Both the position numbers and the translations under genes were made by a program. Below, piece by piece: positions 1 through 10,469 of a stretch of 64,000 nt of DNA (its first letter is position 1; each line of letters opens with the position of its first letter). The notes under the pieces are model-generated. The model was not told where the DNA came from. It saw only the letters and a list, made by a program, of their open reading frames with translations, and made no database searches. Origin of the DNA: Papilionanthe hookeriana x Papilionanthe teres (Eukaryota > Streptophyta > Magnoliopsida > Asparagales > Orchidaceae). The DNA lies in contig CM040424.1 in the NCBI GenBank assembly GCA_022702705.1, positions 76,759,452-76,823,451 of the forward strand. The letters run 5' to 3'.

Positions 1-955
1 TGAATTTTGATGTATTTCGGTGCGATAGGAAGAGAATCCTAAAGCGATGCGATCTTGGATGTAAAATCCTCGACCCAAAAGTTTTGAATTTTGATGTATT
101 TCGGTGCGATAGGAAGAGAATCCTAAAGCGGTGCGGTCTTGGATGTAAAATCCTCGACCCGAAAAGTTTTGAATTTTGATGTATTTCGGTGCGATAGGAA
201 GAGAATCCTAAAGCGAGTGCGGTCTTGGATGTAAAATCCTCGACCCAAAAGGTTTGAATTTTGATGTATTTCGGTGCGATAGGAAGAGAATCCTAAAGCG
301 GTGCGGTCTTGGATGTAAAATCCTCGACCCAAAAGTTTTGAATTTTGATGTATTTCGGTGCTGATAGGAAGAGAATCCTAAAGCGGTGCGAGTCTTGGAT
401 GTAAAATCCTCGACCCAAAAGTTTTGAATTTTGATGTATTTCGGTGCTGATAGGAAGAGAATCCTAAAGCGATGCGATCTTGGATGTAAAATCCTCGACT
501 CGAAAAGTTTGAGTTTTGATGTATTTCGGTGCTGATAGGAAGAGAATCCTAAAGCGGTGCGGTCTTGGATGTAAAATCCTCGACCCAAAAGTTTTGAATT
601 TTGATGTATTTCGGTGCGATAGGAAGAGAATCCTAAAGCGAGTGCGGTCTTGGATGTAAAATCCTCGACCCAAAAGTTTTGAATTTTGATGTATTTCGGT
701 ACGATAGGAAGAGAATCCTAAAGCGGTGCGGTCTTGGATGTAAAATCCTCGACCCAAAAGTTTTGAATTTTGATGTATTTCGGTGCGATAGGAAGAGAAT
801 CCTAAAGCGGTGCGATCTTGGATGTAAAATCCTCGACCCAAAAGGTTTGAATTTAATGTATTTCGGTCATAATAGGAAAAGGATCCTAAAGCAGTGCAGT
901 CTCGGATGTAAATCCTTGACCCAAAAGTTTGAATTTGAATTTTCGATTGAGATTT
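1..955. repeat. ~84-bp tandem repeat array in the 3' untranslated region of element A
   Basis: About eleven head-to-tail copies of an 84-86 bp unit (for example unit starts at 81 and 166). Each contains tgaattttgatgtatttcgg, then ggaagagaatcctaaagc and ggatgtaaaatcctcgaccc. Units differ mainly by one- or two-base changes at gcg/gctg/gcgag sites. The array lies between the AlkB-like ORF and the missing 3' LTR, and the same array is present in element B at 29,820-31,310. There are no spacers, so it is not a CRISPR array. Arrays in this position are known in large Tat/Ogre elements. Confidence 0.95.
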
Positions 956-1682
956 GATTTGAGATCTAGAAGATCGGATTTGAGATTTGATAGAGATTTA
1001 GAATCTGGAAAGATTGAATTTGAATTTGGAAGGATGAGTTTGAACTCGATTGAAATTTGATTTAAGATTTGATTTGAAATTTGGAAGATCGAGTTTGAAA
1101 CTTGATCGAGATTGGATTTGGAATTTGATTGAGGATTTGATTTGGAATTTGTAAAGATGAAATTTGATTTGAAGTTTGGAAGGATGGAATTTGAGATTTG
1201 TGTTGATTTCGTTTATCTTTTAATGATTTATTTTATTTTATCGTTTATTTAACGTTCATGTGAATTTGGTATTTGTCATTTTTAGATTTTTTTTTAGAAA
1301 GTTTTCTTTTATTCTCTTTTTTTCTTTTACGATTTCTTTGTTCGAAGTTCATTTAACTTTAATGGCGTTTCCCGATCAATTTGCACAAAAGAGGTGAAGG
1401 CCAAAAACGTGACATGGTCACTTTCATTCCAATCATGTTGAAAATACGTCGTACGACTCGATCCGGAATATATTTCATACAATCCATGTAGACTCAAAAC
1501 GGATTGTGTATGATCTTTGTTGATCCATCGAAAGAGTCGAAAAATCCATGTACGAATAGTGAGGTACATGGTCGATAACATCACCTTCCAAGCCATCCTT
1601 GGCGAGGATGCCGGTCGGATGTACATTGGAGGTGTGATATTTCCCATGTAACTCACGGCTCGTAAGGCCGGAGGTTCTCTAG
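956..1682. other. Non-coding 3' region of element A: degenerate GATTTGAAATTTGGAAGAT-like repeats, then T-rich spacer
   Basis: From 956 to about 1,210 the sequence is a purine-rich, degenerate short repeat built on gatttgaatttggaagat variants, with a period of roughly 18-40 bases. From 1,210 to 1,340 it is T-rich. From 1,340 to 1,682 it is mixed sequence downstream of the AlkB-like stop codon. A minus-strand frame stays open here and has a counterpart in element B, but it is out of phase with the AlkB frame and matches nothing I recognise. Confidence 0.75.
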
Positions 1683-3117
1683 CTACGGATCCGGTTGGAA
1701 GTGGTAAGGTATTTTGCTTGTCGTCCATCCTCCTGAAAGTAGCGAGATTCGCTCCATCGGCACCCCTGGTATGCAATGCTTTGCGATATCCGCTCCGTTA
1801 CCTTGCGGTATCATGACGGAACCCACCGGTAAAGGTATCTTTGCGGCCCTCGGAACTCGCTCGGGACTCGCTATCCGGAGGTCGGATCCGAACATGATGT
1901 TGCACTCATTCAAGAAAGAGGCGTGCGAAAGGTCGACGAAGTCGTGGTGATCGATATGTGGGGGTATGCGGTCACCTCGTTTGTAGATGTTGATAATGCA
2001 GCTATTGGGTATGCGATCCGCGCGGTGCCCTCCATGTTATCAATCTTTTCACCATTCTCTTGATAACTAATGGCATCGGATCTACTTGCCCATGACGAAG
2101 TATCCCCGGTGGGTTTCCCTTCTGTCTTCGACGAAGTTGTAGCGAGCATCCGCATTGTATTGTGATTCTTCCTTTCCCCGGCATCCATCTCCGGGGTTCG
2201 AGTATGTGTTTTCCCTCGGGCGGCTGCTCGGCCCATTCTTTTCGGATCCCGGATACGAGTCCACGATTTCTTGTTGTTCATACTGCGAGAATACGTCGGT
2301 GTGTAGCTCGAGGCCTTCTAGTATGTTGATTCTTCTTCCTTTAATTCTCTCGAAGTATTCGAAAGTTTTCTTTTCAACATTCCGCATCCTCTCCGGCTCG
2401 TATTCCGGAATGATCTGCGGATGGCGAGGCCTTGTGACATATTGTGGGATATATGGTTCGATCCCTTCACGTTCCCCGCATACCTCGGCTCCTCGGGGAT
2501 GATGCTGTCGGGACATCCCCGGGGTTGCTTGCACGACAAGGTCATGCACTTCTTGGTGGTTCTATCCGATGGCGTGGTAGCCTTCTTTCTTCGATCTTCG
2601 GAGATTTCCTCGGTTCTTTACGTTATTCTAGGAGCTGGCCTCCTTTTTTCGGGTTCTGGTGAACCGGTGTCCTTGAAATGTGAGTGTTGGCATTAGCGAG
2701 TTGTCTCATCGCGCTGGTCCGCGACTAGTTTTGTTAACATTTTACGGATGCGGCGATTCTTATTTCTTCGTTGCGTGGCCGTGAGAGTAGCCCTCCGAAC
2801 TTCTTGAATCTCTGCGGGCGCGGCGGCGACAAGCTCGCCCTCACTTGTAGTGACTACGGACTTCATTTTCTTGTCTTCTTCGGTGTTTGCTTTTCTTTTC
2901 TTGTTGTTGGATTGGTGGCTTGGGCCACCCACTTTCATCACTTGTACGCCGGGTAGTTCTTCTCGGTTAGCGGGACCCGGTCACTTTCCTCGTCTTGTAG
3001 GCTGTCTGGTGCGAAATGCGAGTCGATCTCGATTATCGCTCCATCTTTCACCCTCTTTTCATCGAGTGCGAGGCTTACGCCATTCTTAAAGTTCAAGACC
3101 GACCGCCCGTTCGACAT
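1683..3117 (-). CDS. AlkB-like Fe(II)/2-oxoglutarate dioxygenase (ALKBH9/10 RNA m6A demethylase type) carried by element A, frameshifted
   Basis: Role known for the family: oxidative removal of N6-methyl from adenosine in RNA. From Met at 3,117 (MSNGRSVLNFKNG...) come an N-terminal module, a basic NLS-like stretch (NKKRK), a TQRRNKNRRI basic motif (2,693-2,941 frame), a middle region (about 2,330-2,550), and the dioxygenase core (1,683-2,330) starting INILEGLELHTDVFS. Iron ligands: HxD of IPPHIDHHDF (codons 1,950-1,958) and the distal His of AKHCIPGVP (1,776-1,778). The lid region keeps the NPPGILRH-type sequence of plant ALKBH9/10. The C-terminal 2-oxoglutarate Arg strand is shifted out of frame by a one-base loss and restored after HFQPDP, then TAG at 1,683-1,685. 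Several frames are needed, with breaks mostly at CHG sites. A host gene fragment is unlikely because element B has the same ORF at the same place. Confidence 0.92.
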
Positions 3118-3370
3118 TTCCTGCGAAAAGACAAGGAAAAGGATCGAGGGCATGTCTTAAGAACAAGAACATTAAGAAAATGTTTATTAAAGATACATTT
3201 TTTTATTATTCTTATATTTTGAAATTTAACGGGAATGAAGTAGGATAAGATGAGGGAAGAGATTTTGATTCGAAAAAGGAAACAAGGAAAACTTAATTAT
3301 CATGATTTTATTTATCTTAGCACATTTTATTATTTTTTTGTGGGTTCGGACCCAATCATAAGTAATTACT
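3118..3370 (-). promoter_or_regulatory. Spacer between integrase stop and AlkB-like ORF, with splice-acceptor-like tract
   Basis: On the minus strand an AT-rich spacer ends in a pyrimidine-rich tract, ttttccttgtcttttcgcag, immediately before gaaATG of the AlkB-like ORF (tract about 3,122-3,141). A polypyrimidine run followed by CAG three bases before a start codon looks like a 3' splice site. Element B has the same tract with cgcgag in place of cgcag (33,565-33,585). Use as a splice site is inference; no donor has been identified. Confidence 0.45.
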
Positions 3371-4660
3371 TCACCCGTGTTTCTTAGGGATGAAGAATTC
3401 ATTCCTTCGAAACATCAGGTAGCGTAATATTTTTTCAAGTATCGTCCGTTGATCGGAAGCATATGTCGTTCTCCCTGGCGATTCACTAAGCGGTAGGAAC
3501 CTCCGAGTATCTTTGCTTCGACCACGAAACGGTCCTTCCCAAGTGGGTTCGAATTTTCCTCTCTATCTTGCGGTGTGCGAGAATAGGTCTCTTGAGAACG
3601 AGAACTAAGTCACCAACTTTGAAGGTTCTTGGGCGGACCGGTTTGTCATGGGCTTGAACCATCTTAGCTTGGTATAGTTCTAAATTCCGTTGTCTCTGCA
3701 AGTCTTTTCCCTTCCAAGCTTTCTAATTCTTCGAGTCGTAGTCCGGCGTTTTCTTCGTCGTGATCTTGTTTGCAATTGCAATTCCGAGTGAAGGAAGGCT
3801 GAACCTCTAAAGGTAACACCTTGCCTCGGACCCATACACCGGAGCGTAAGGTGTAGCTTGAGTAGGGGTTCGAAGGTTGTCCGAGTAGGCCCATAAGGCT
3901 TCTAACAATTTCTCGTGCCAATTTCTCTTATTATCGTCCGGGGTTTTCTTTAAGATTTGAACGAGAGTTTTATTAAAAGCCTCGGCGAGGCCGTTTGCTC
4001 TTGGGTAGTAAATTGTTGAGTATCGCCGGTCGATTCCGTGTCTCCGACAAAATTGTTGATTTGTGTGCTTCGAATGCTGGCCGATTATACGAGATGATCT
4101 GCGCGGCACTCCGAAACGGTAGACAACTTGGTTCTTGAAAAGCGTAGCACGTGGTGTGCTTTCACTTCTCTAAGTGGAGCTGGCACGCACTTGGAAAAGT
4201 AATCTGTAGCCGCAAGAATGAAACGATGTCCTTTTGAAGATGGTGGTTCTATCGGACCCACTATATCCGTGCCCCGACATTCAAATGGCCACGACGCAGT
4301 TGTCGGGTGTAGCACATTTGGAGGTTGGTGTAGAACCACTCCGTGCACTTGGCATTGGTGACGGCTCTTGGCGATTTTCATGCGGTCGGTCATCATCGAG
4401 GGCCGGTAGTACCCTAGTCTTTTAATTTTCATCTTCATCTTTGGACCCGTCGGTGAGCGCCACAGAGTCTCGAATGCACCTCTTTAACAATTTCACGGGC
4501 CTCGGACCCGCTTAGGCACCTTAGCCACATTTGATCAAAAGACCTTCGTATAATGTGTTGTTTATTAATGCGTAAGACGGAGTTCTTTTCTTGATCGATG
4601 GGCCAGCGACCTATCGTCCAGTAGCTTTCTGTTTGCGGGTAGTCTATCAATGGTCGTCGC
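3371..4660 (-). CDS. Integrase domain of element A pol (frameshifted)
   Basis: Inserts the element cDNA into the genome. The zinc-binding N-terminus is visible as His residues in EVHSRLCGAH (near 4,445-4,480) and a CxxC remnant in HQCQVHG (near 4,350). In the catalytic core the first Asp lies in GTDIVGP (4,265-4,267) and the Glu in YYPRANGLAEAFNKTL (3,981-3,983). The second Asp, SDN in element B, reads TAT (Tyr) here at 4,087-4,089. The C-terminal part has RPRTFKVGDLVLVLKRPIL and ends FFIPKKHG followed by TGA at 3,371-3,373. No chromodomain follows, as expected for Tat elements. Several frames are needed. Confidence 0.92.
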
Positions 4661-4699
4661 TCGATCTTCGTGTTTTTACGTCACTACTGCAGCTGATTC

Positions 4700-5240
4700 T
4701 TTTCTTTTCTTGATTTGTGTACTGTGTCTATGTCGAGTCGTGATAGGACTGACGTCAGTGAGCTGACACTTCCATTGATTCATCTTGCAAACAGGCAAAT
4801 TCTTTTGCGAGACGGCTAAAGCATCTGCTTAAAGCATTCTCTTTTCTAGGAATTTTGTAGATTGTCACATTTGGAATCGTTCCAACAATTTGTATGGCAT
4901 CTTGGAAGTATTGTTCGAGTCTTGGTTTAAAAATTCTGTATTGTCCGGCGATCCGTTGAATGATTAGCTGTGAATCCCCGTAGATGTTGATGTCTCGTTA
5001 TCCCCATTTGAATGGTTAATTCCAATCCCGTTATGAGGGCTTCGTATTCCGCTTCGTTGTTTGTACACGGTTCGTCGAGTGGTAGGAGTATCTTAACATC
5101 CCCCGCTCCGGTGTTATAAAGATTAGCCCGATTCTGCCTTCACGGGCACTATCACTTGCGATTCTTCGTCTTTGTGTGCTCGAAGATGCTCCGTCGAAAT
5201 ACAATTCCCAACGTCGATCATCGGGGTCTTCTAGGCTCAT
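4700..5240 (-). CDS. Second (archaeal-type) RNase H domain of element A pol
   Basis: The minus strand encodes WELYFDGASSST (first catalytic Asp, near 5,190), then an NEAEYEALI block (catalytic Glu, near 5,040-5,060) and an INIYGDSQ block (catalytic Asp, near 4,980), followed by an ENAL...A/D-rich block near 4,820. This is the aRNase H pattern. A second RNase H between the ordinary gypsy RNase H and integrase is a known hallmark of Tat-clade elements. It presumably degrades the RNA strand of RNA/DNA hybrids during reverse transcription. Frames are interrupted by small indels. Confidence 0.85.
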
Positions 5241-5243
5241 TAT

Positions 5244-5700
5244 TTGTTCATCCGCGGATCGTCATTGAGAGGAGATTCGGCCGTGAAAGGGTGTCTTGCG
5301 AGGAAGTCTGCTAAGACTTGTCCCTTTACGGCACGCGAGGCACGAAAGTTATATCGAATTGCAATAATATCATTGACCATCTGGCAAGTCTGCCGGAAAG
5401 TGTTGGACGAGTCATCAAGTATTGCAATGGATTAAACTTCGAAATCAAGTTGACCTTGTGAGAAAGCATGTAGTGCTTGAGCTTTTGAGCGGCGAAGATC
5501 AGGGCCAAACAATGCTTTTCGATTGCGGGATACCTTACCTCCGTCGGAAGTAAACGACGGCTTAAGTAGTAAAGAGCATTTTCTTTACCCTCATCATTGA
5601 CATCAGGCTAACGGAGGCTCCGAGAGAGTCGTCTCAGAGCCGCGGTGTAAAGTATCGACGGTCTACACGAGAGCTGAGTGCGCTAAGACAGGAGGTGTCA
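5244..5700 (-). CDS. Ty3/gypsy RNase H domain of element A pol
   Basis: The segment includes the block MALIFAAQKLKHYMLSHKV (near 5,450-5,508), characteristic of the gypsy-type RNase H tail of RT, then NPLQYLMTRPTLSGRLARW and LLQFDITFVP. It directly follows the RT thumb/connection region and precedes the archaeal-type RNase H. The N-terminal catalytic Asp strand is hard to read because of small indels near 5,600-5,690, so activity cannot be judged. Confidence 0.85.
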
Positions 5701-6640
5701 TTAAATATTGTTTAATGTCTTCGAAGGCCTTCGGCATTTCTCTTCCCAAATAAATTTGGCGTCCTTTTTAACTAGTGCCGAGAAAGGCTGACACCTACTC
5801 GACGGGTTTGAGATAAAGCGTCGAAGATATGCCGGCTTCCCTTGAAAAGATCGTAGTTGTTTTAAGGTTTTGGGAGGCGGCATTTCTAAGATGGCTTTAA
5901 TCTTCTCCGGGTCGATTTCGATTCCACGATGTCGGACAACGAATCCTAAGAATTTCCGGAGGTGACGCCGAAAGCGCATTTTAAGGGATTCATCTTAAGG
6001 TTAAATTGTCTTAATCGTTCGAAAACAATTCTCGAATCATACGAAGTGGTTTTCCTTTACTTTGCTTTTGATGACGACATCGTCCACGTAGCACTCGACT
6101 TGATTGTGGATGAGATCATCAAAAATTCTTGTCATTGCTCTTTGGTAAGTTGCTCCTGCGTTCTTCGATCCGAATGGCATCACCGTGTAGCAAAATACTC
6201 CGATCGGCGTTACGAATGCTTGTAAGCTTTTCATCTTCTGGAGCCATTTTTATCCGGTTGTATCTCGAAGATCCATCCATGAATGAGAATATTTCATGTG
6301 TCGAAGCGATATCGATCATCGGATTCCGGAATCGGTAGAGGAATTCATCTTTTGGACATGCCTTGTTTAAATCTACGAAGTCCACACAAATTCGATCCGA
6401 CCATTCTTCTTTCGACGGCACTACGTTGGCTAGCCGAGTCGGGTATTGTTCTTCGCGGACAAATTTAGCGTCTATTAGCTTTTTAACTTCGGCTATGACT
6501 TGTTGTTCGATTTCTAGACGCATTCTTCGGGACCTTGTCGGCCGGGACGAAGTAGGATCTACTCCTAGCTTATGGACTGCAACCTCTGGAGCTAATCCTG
6601 GCATTTCATCGTAGTTCCAAGCAAAACAGTCCTTAAATTC
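5701..6640 (-). CDS. Reverse transcriptase domain of element A pol
   Basis: RNA-dependent DNA polymerase. Visible in order on the minus strand: the entry region around RLEIEQQVIAEVKKLIDAKF (about 6,500), CVDFVDLNKACPKDEF (about 6,370), SFMDGSS-YNRIKMAPEDE (about 6,260), PIGVFCYTVMPFG-KNAGATYQRAM (about 6,150-6,210), the catalytic ECYVDDVVIKS with YVDD at 6,079-6,090, then LRKFLGFVVRHRGIEIDPEKI and the connection region PPPKTLKQLRSFQGKPAYLRRF (5,701-5,979). Length and order are normal for Ty3/gypsy RT. At least two frame changes interrupt it; YVDD itself is intact. Confidence 0.96.
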
Positions 6641-7600
6641 CATTAACAATTTGATTATTTCTTCGGAGTCTTCTTTGTTGAGTAAGGAACTAACAAAGGT
6701 AGGTCTAGGCTCTTTGCTAGTACCCAAGTTAACTTCCATTAACTCATCTATTGTAGATTTGATTTCTTCTTCGAATTCTGGTGGAGCGTCTCCGATTTGT
6801 AAATCTTCGAGTTCGTCTGTAGTTTCCATGCGGTTTTCATTGGACTTGCAAGTGACAACCAAGCAAAATTCGGTATCGTCGACTGACCCTACTGTGCTGA
6901 ATCCGAGTCCATGCTTTGAATTGGGTGAACGACTGGAGTTATTCCATAACTTTTCAAAATGTTGTGATTGGCCTTTTGTCCATTGTCGAGGTAAGAAACC
7001 ACGTTGAATTAAATTTTGAACACGGGAGAGTACCACTCGAAAGGTAATTCCATTAATTCCGATGAAGTGACATCTTCGAATTGTACATTATTTTCGGTTT
7101 TGGAGGAAGAAGCACCACGGTAGAATTTGATCGGCTTTGCACCGTCACTACGTACCTCTTTGACCTCCATACCCTCGATCTTATTAGAATGGATCGGAGT
7201 TAGGGTCATAGTATGTACGTAGTGGTTAATCTTCTCGTACATTGATTTGTATTCTTCGTTCTTTTCATCTTCGAGGGAGATCTTGTATTGCGGCTTCTTT
7301 CGACTTATTGTTGCTTGCTTCTTGCTTGATTTCTTTTTCTTCTTCGGAACTATCATCCCAATCAACATTGATGGTTGGTTTCTTCTGTCCGATTGTCCTA
7401 GTGTCTCTACCACGGCCTCGTCCCCGGCCTCGACCTCGGATGCGAGTTGTGGAGAAACCTTCACCATCTCGCCGGAAGGGAGTGGTGAGTGATTGGTTGG
7501 ACTAGAACTTCGAGTTCTTCGTTGTCCCGAACTTTCTTTGCTTCATTTGTTACGGTATCTACGGGAGAAGATTGTTTTCTTTGGCGGTGCATAATAAGCT
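6640..7600 (-). CDS. Protease-RT linker of element A polyprotein
   Basis: Acidic and lysine-rich spacer between protease and RT. Readable blocks are PKKKKKSSKKQATISRKKPQ, MYEKINHYVHTMTLTPIHSN, SELMELPFEWYSPVF and the pre-RT block LLMEFKDCFAWNYDEMPGL (about 6,600-6,640), a conserved lead-in to RT in plant gypsy elements. No enzymatic motif was found. Ogre elements are known to have an intron in this general interval; I could not identify convincing splice sites here. Confidence 0.7.
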
Positions 7601-7619
7601 GCATCTTCATGGATTCCAA

Positions 7620-8860
7620 TTTCATGTACGGAGAATGGTTGTAAGTCTCCTTTGATGCACTCTGTTCCCTCCATCGTAATATTTGATGCAACGATGCGGA
7701 GATGATGGTACCATCCTGTTTTCATGTATCCATGGTCGGCCCGAGTAGAGCGTTGAACGACGTTTCGAATCGATTATATGAAATTTTGCGGTTGTCTTTG
7801 CTAAATCACCGGTCTTCATCGGTAGCGTTATTGACCCGAGGGCTCTTTCTCCTTTACGGTTGAATCCTCTTAATAACATTTTGTCGGCCTCGAGCTCACG
7901 AGCATCAATTTCCAAGTATGCTAGTGTTCGAAGACTCATTATATTGATTGATGCTCCTGGATCCACCAATACTGCGGAGAGCGTAAACTTCCCGATTGTA
8001 ATCGAAATGTACAACGGTCGGTTGTGATCTCGCTGTCCCAAGTAGTAGGTCATTGTACGTGAAGGTAACACCTCGTCGTTCCTTTAACGAGCAAACCTCA
8101 TCCAAGGAATCTCCGGCCATTTGAGCTAAGCAAATTTCCGGATCAAGTAAGGCCTTGATCGAGCTTCTCTCATCTCCTTTGATAAGATGAGAGCATCGTA
8201 AATGCTCGGTTTGGCCGGTAGTTTCCTAAGATGGGCTAGCACGTTGTAGTCCACTTTGTTCTCCTCGTGTCTCGGCTTCTTCTCGAATGGGTATGTCTTC
8301 TGCTGGGGTTGGTTCTTCTTGAACAACCACCGCTTTCCTTTGTCTTTTGGACCCATTCTTGGAGGTAGAACTCTTCCACTTCTCGAGTTGACTTCGTAAT
8401 TTCTTCGAATCTAGTATTGAGTTTGCTTGGTGTCTCCTCCCGAATCGGAATGATCGGCTCTTCGGATTATCTTCCAAATCGAAGGCTCTAACTCTATCGT
8501 AACCTGGAGCTCCTCGAAACTCACGGATAGATCCGTTGCTTGTTGAACTCTCGTAGCCTCCTTGATGGATGCCTTCTTCGTCATTTTGATCGTCGAGATC
8601 ATGTATGATTTGAGAATTGTTGTTGGTATCGAAATCGACGCCGGATTGTCGCTAGTTACGTAATCGTTAGAAACGATCAAAACGTAGCCAACGCCATCAC
8701 CCTTATCATTATATGATCCCACCGAAGTGAGCGGATAATCATACAAAATCGGAGGTTCGAGGGATTTCTCCCCCGAATCGGAAACAACTATCCTAGGATA
8801 AGCGACCCCTGAGTCTAGCCTTAGGAATCTCGGTCCCCTCTTCTTCGTCGATTTTCTTCT
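7620..8860 (-). CDS. Gag-protease linker and aspartic protease of element A
   Basis: The retropepsin-like domain is read from GVTFTYNDLLLG, then PLYISITIGKFTLSAVLVDPGASINIMS with the catalytic Asp in DPGAS (Asp codon 7,961-7,963), followed by LLRGFNRKGERALGSITLPM and KFHIIDSKRRSTLYSGRPW (flap and C-terminal part, about 7,700-7,830). Upstream is an acidic, Ser/Asp-rich linker (about 8,130-8,750) ending with VDYNVLAHLRKLPAKPSIYDALI. DPGAS instead of DTGA/DSGA is a variant in the same position. The protease processes the Gag-Pol precursor. Several small indels break the frame. Confidence 0.88.
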
Positions 8861-8899
8861 TCTCTTCGATTGTCTCTCGTCGAGGTGGTTCTTCTATCG

Positions 8900-10460
8900 C
8901 GAGTGATAGTACGGCTTAACGAGGTCTCGAACTACGAATTGAAGCTCGCACCGAAGCGGTTCGGATGTTGTCTAAAATCTTCTTCGAAGATCTCGTCCGA
9001 GCGGTAGTCCATCCATCGTCGGTTGCATAGGGATCTATCGGGATGACGGGATCGGTTGAGATAACATTGACGGAACCTCCTTTACGGGGTTCCTTCATGT
9101 ACTCCTTCGGGATTGTTATATTTCCTTTTCGAAGGTTGTCGTTGAGCCAACTTTTGAAGGTAATGCGGTCTTCATCTTGTGCCCGAGCATCCAGATGGTA
9201 GGGGCAAAAGTTGGGATCACCTTTCTTGTTGACTTCCTCTGGTCTTTTGGGCTGCAGCAGCTGGAAATCCGGAGTTTTCATTAAGCTACGGAACATCTTT
9301 GGTGCTTGCTTCATTTTTGAACGGATATTCCGCTGCTCGAAGCTCCCTCGATGTACGTTGCGGACGAGACGGTTGTTCATCTTGCGGAGACGACTGATAG
9401 CTGGACCGGGGTTGCTTGGTAATTTTGTTGTGGTTCTTTGCGGCCGTTACGGTGGTATTTGCATCGGTTGTTTGCCTTTGTCAACTCGCTGCAACGACCC
9501 CAGATTTCTTTTCGAAAGTCTTCACCGGCTTCTGCTTGTCCGTCTTGTCGGCAAAACTTAATTGCTTCGCCTCTTCTTGCAAGTTTCCGGCCTTGCTTAA
9601 CAACTTCTCAAAAGTCTTAATAGTGAATCCCTTGAGGAGAAGTGCTATCGGGCCGTGAATGCTTTTAAGCAAGATGCCGACTGCATGTTGTTCTTGCAGT
9701 TGTGGTTCACACTTCATACTTAAATTTCTCCATCGAAGTATGTAATCCACTAGAGTTTCATTCGGCCTTTGTTTCTCTACCACTAAATCACCTATAGTGA
9801 TGTGGTGCTGAGCTCCGACAAATCGCTTAATGAAGAGGCTCTCTAGCTACGAGAATGTCTTTACGAGATCCAGTTGGGTAGCTGCGCATACCGGTCGAAG
9901 GCGATCCACGACGACTCGCTAACAAGCTCGTCGGAAGAGTAGCGCATCGCTCCCGCCGGCATTGCAACAAGCGGCCCGAAAGTGTGCAACATGCTTTGTC
10001 GGGGGTTCCGGTTCCGTCGAAGGTCTTAAACGAGAGGTGGTACGAAGCCCTTTGGGTATTGGACGGCGTCGAATTCTTCCGGGTAAGGTCTACCCGTCCG
10101 AATAGATGTCCCGTTCTTCGATTGTGCTAGGGCTTCTCGCACCTCGCTTGTTCTACCAAGTTCTTGATATCCTTTTCGGGATCATACTTTGTGTTGTATC
10201 CTTTTTCAGTTGGTCATCCCCATTGACGGATGTAATCTCCTTTCCTCCGTCTACGATGTGAATGACTTACGGGGGTGTCTCTCATGTGGTTGTACTTGAC
10301 TTTGGAGAGTGGCTAGAGCTACGACCATCTCTTCCATCCTCTTCGCCATTTGAGCGATCGTGTCGTCCTTTTCCTGATTGTCTCTTCATCGGTTCCGGCT
10401 CCTCTCTTCTGCAGTTGCAGGAGCACCTTGAGAAGATGATGAAGCTCGTGTCTCAACCAT
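8900..10460 (-). CDS. Gag of element A (frameshifted)
   Basis: A start Met lies at 10,460 in the context MVETRASSSS. The retrotransposon gag domain is readable as VEKQRPNETLVDYILRWRNL and QLQEQHAVGILLKSIHGPIA (9,481-9,783). Toward the C-terminus is a CPYH... block (about 9,190-9,240), a likely remnant of a CCHC-type zinc knuckle whose distal His and Cys are lost to small indels, followed by FKSWLNDNLRKGNITIPKEY. Gag forms the virus-like particle and binds the element RNA. In element B the frame before the Met is open into ORF1, so ORF1 and Gag may be one polyprotein. Confidence 0.88.
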
Positions 10461-10469
10461 GTTGATTTC

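Noticed and set aside
123..957. Open frames with repeated MGRGFYIQDRT or DVFRCDRKRIL peptides
   Set aside because: They follow the 84-bp tandem repeat on both strands, change frame between units and have no gene context.
1683..3117. Envelope-like gene at the position after integrase
   Set aside because: No signal peptide, transmembrane segment or envelope feature; the dioxygenase motifs explain the core.
3371..3700. Chromodomain at the integrase C-terminus
   Set aside because: The C-terminus ends soon after the VGDLVLVLKR and GPF blocks with no aromatic-cage pattern; Tat elements normally lack one.
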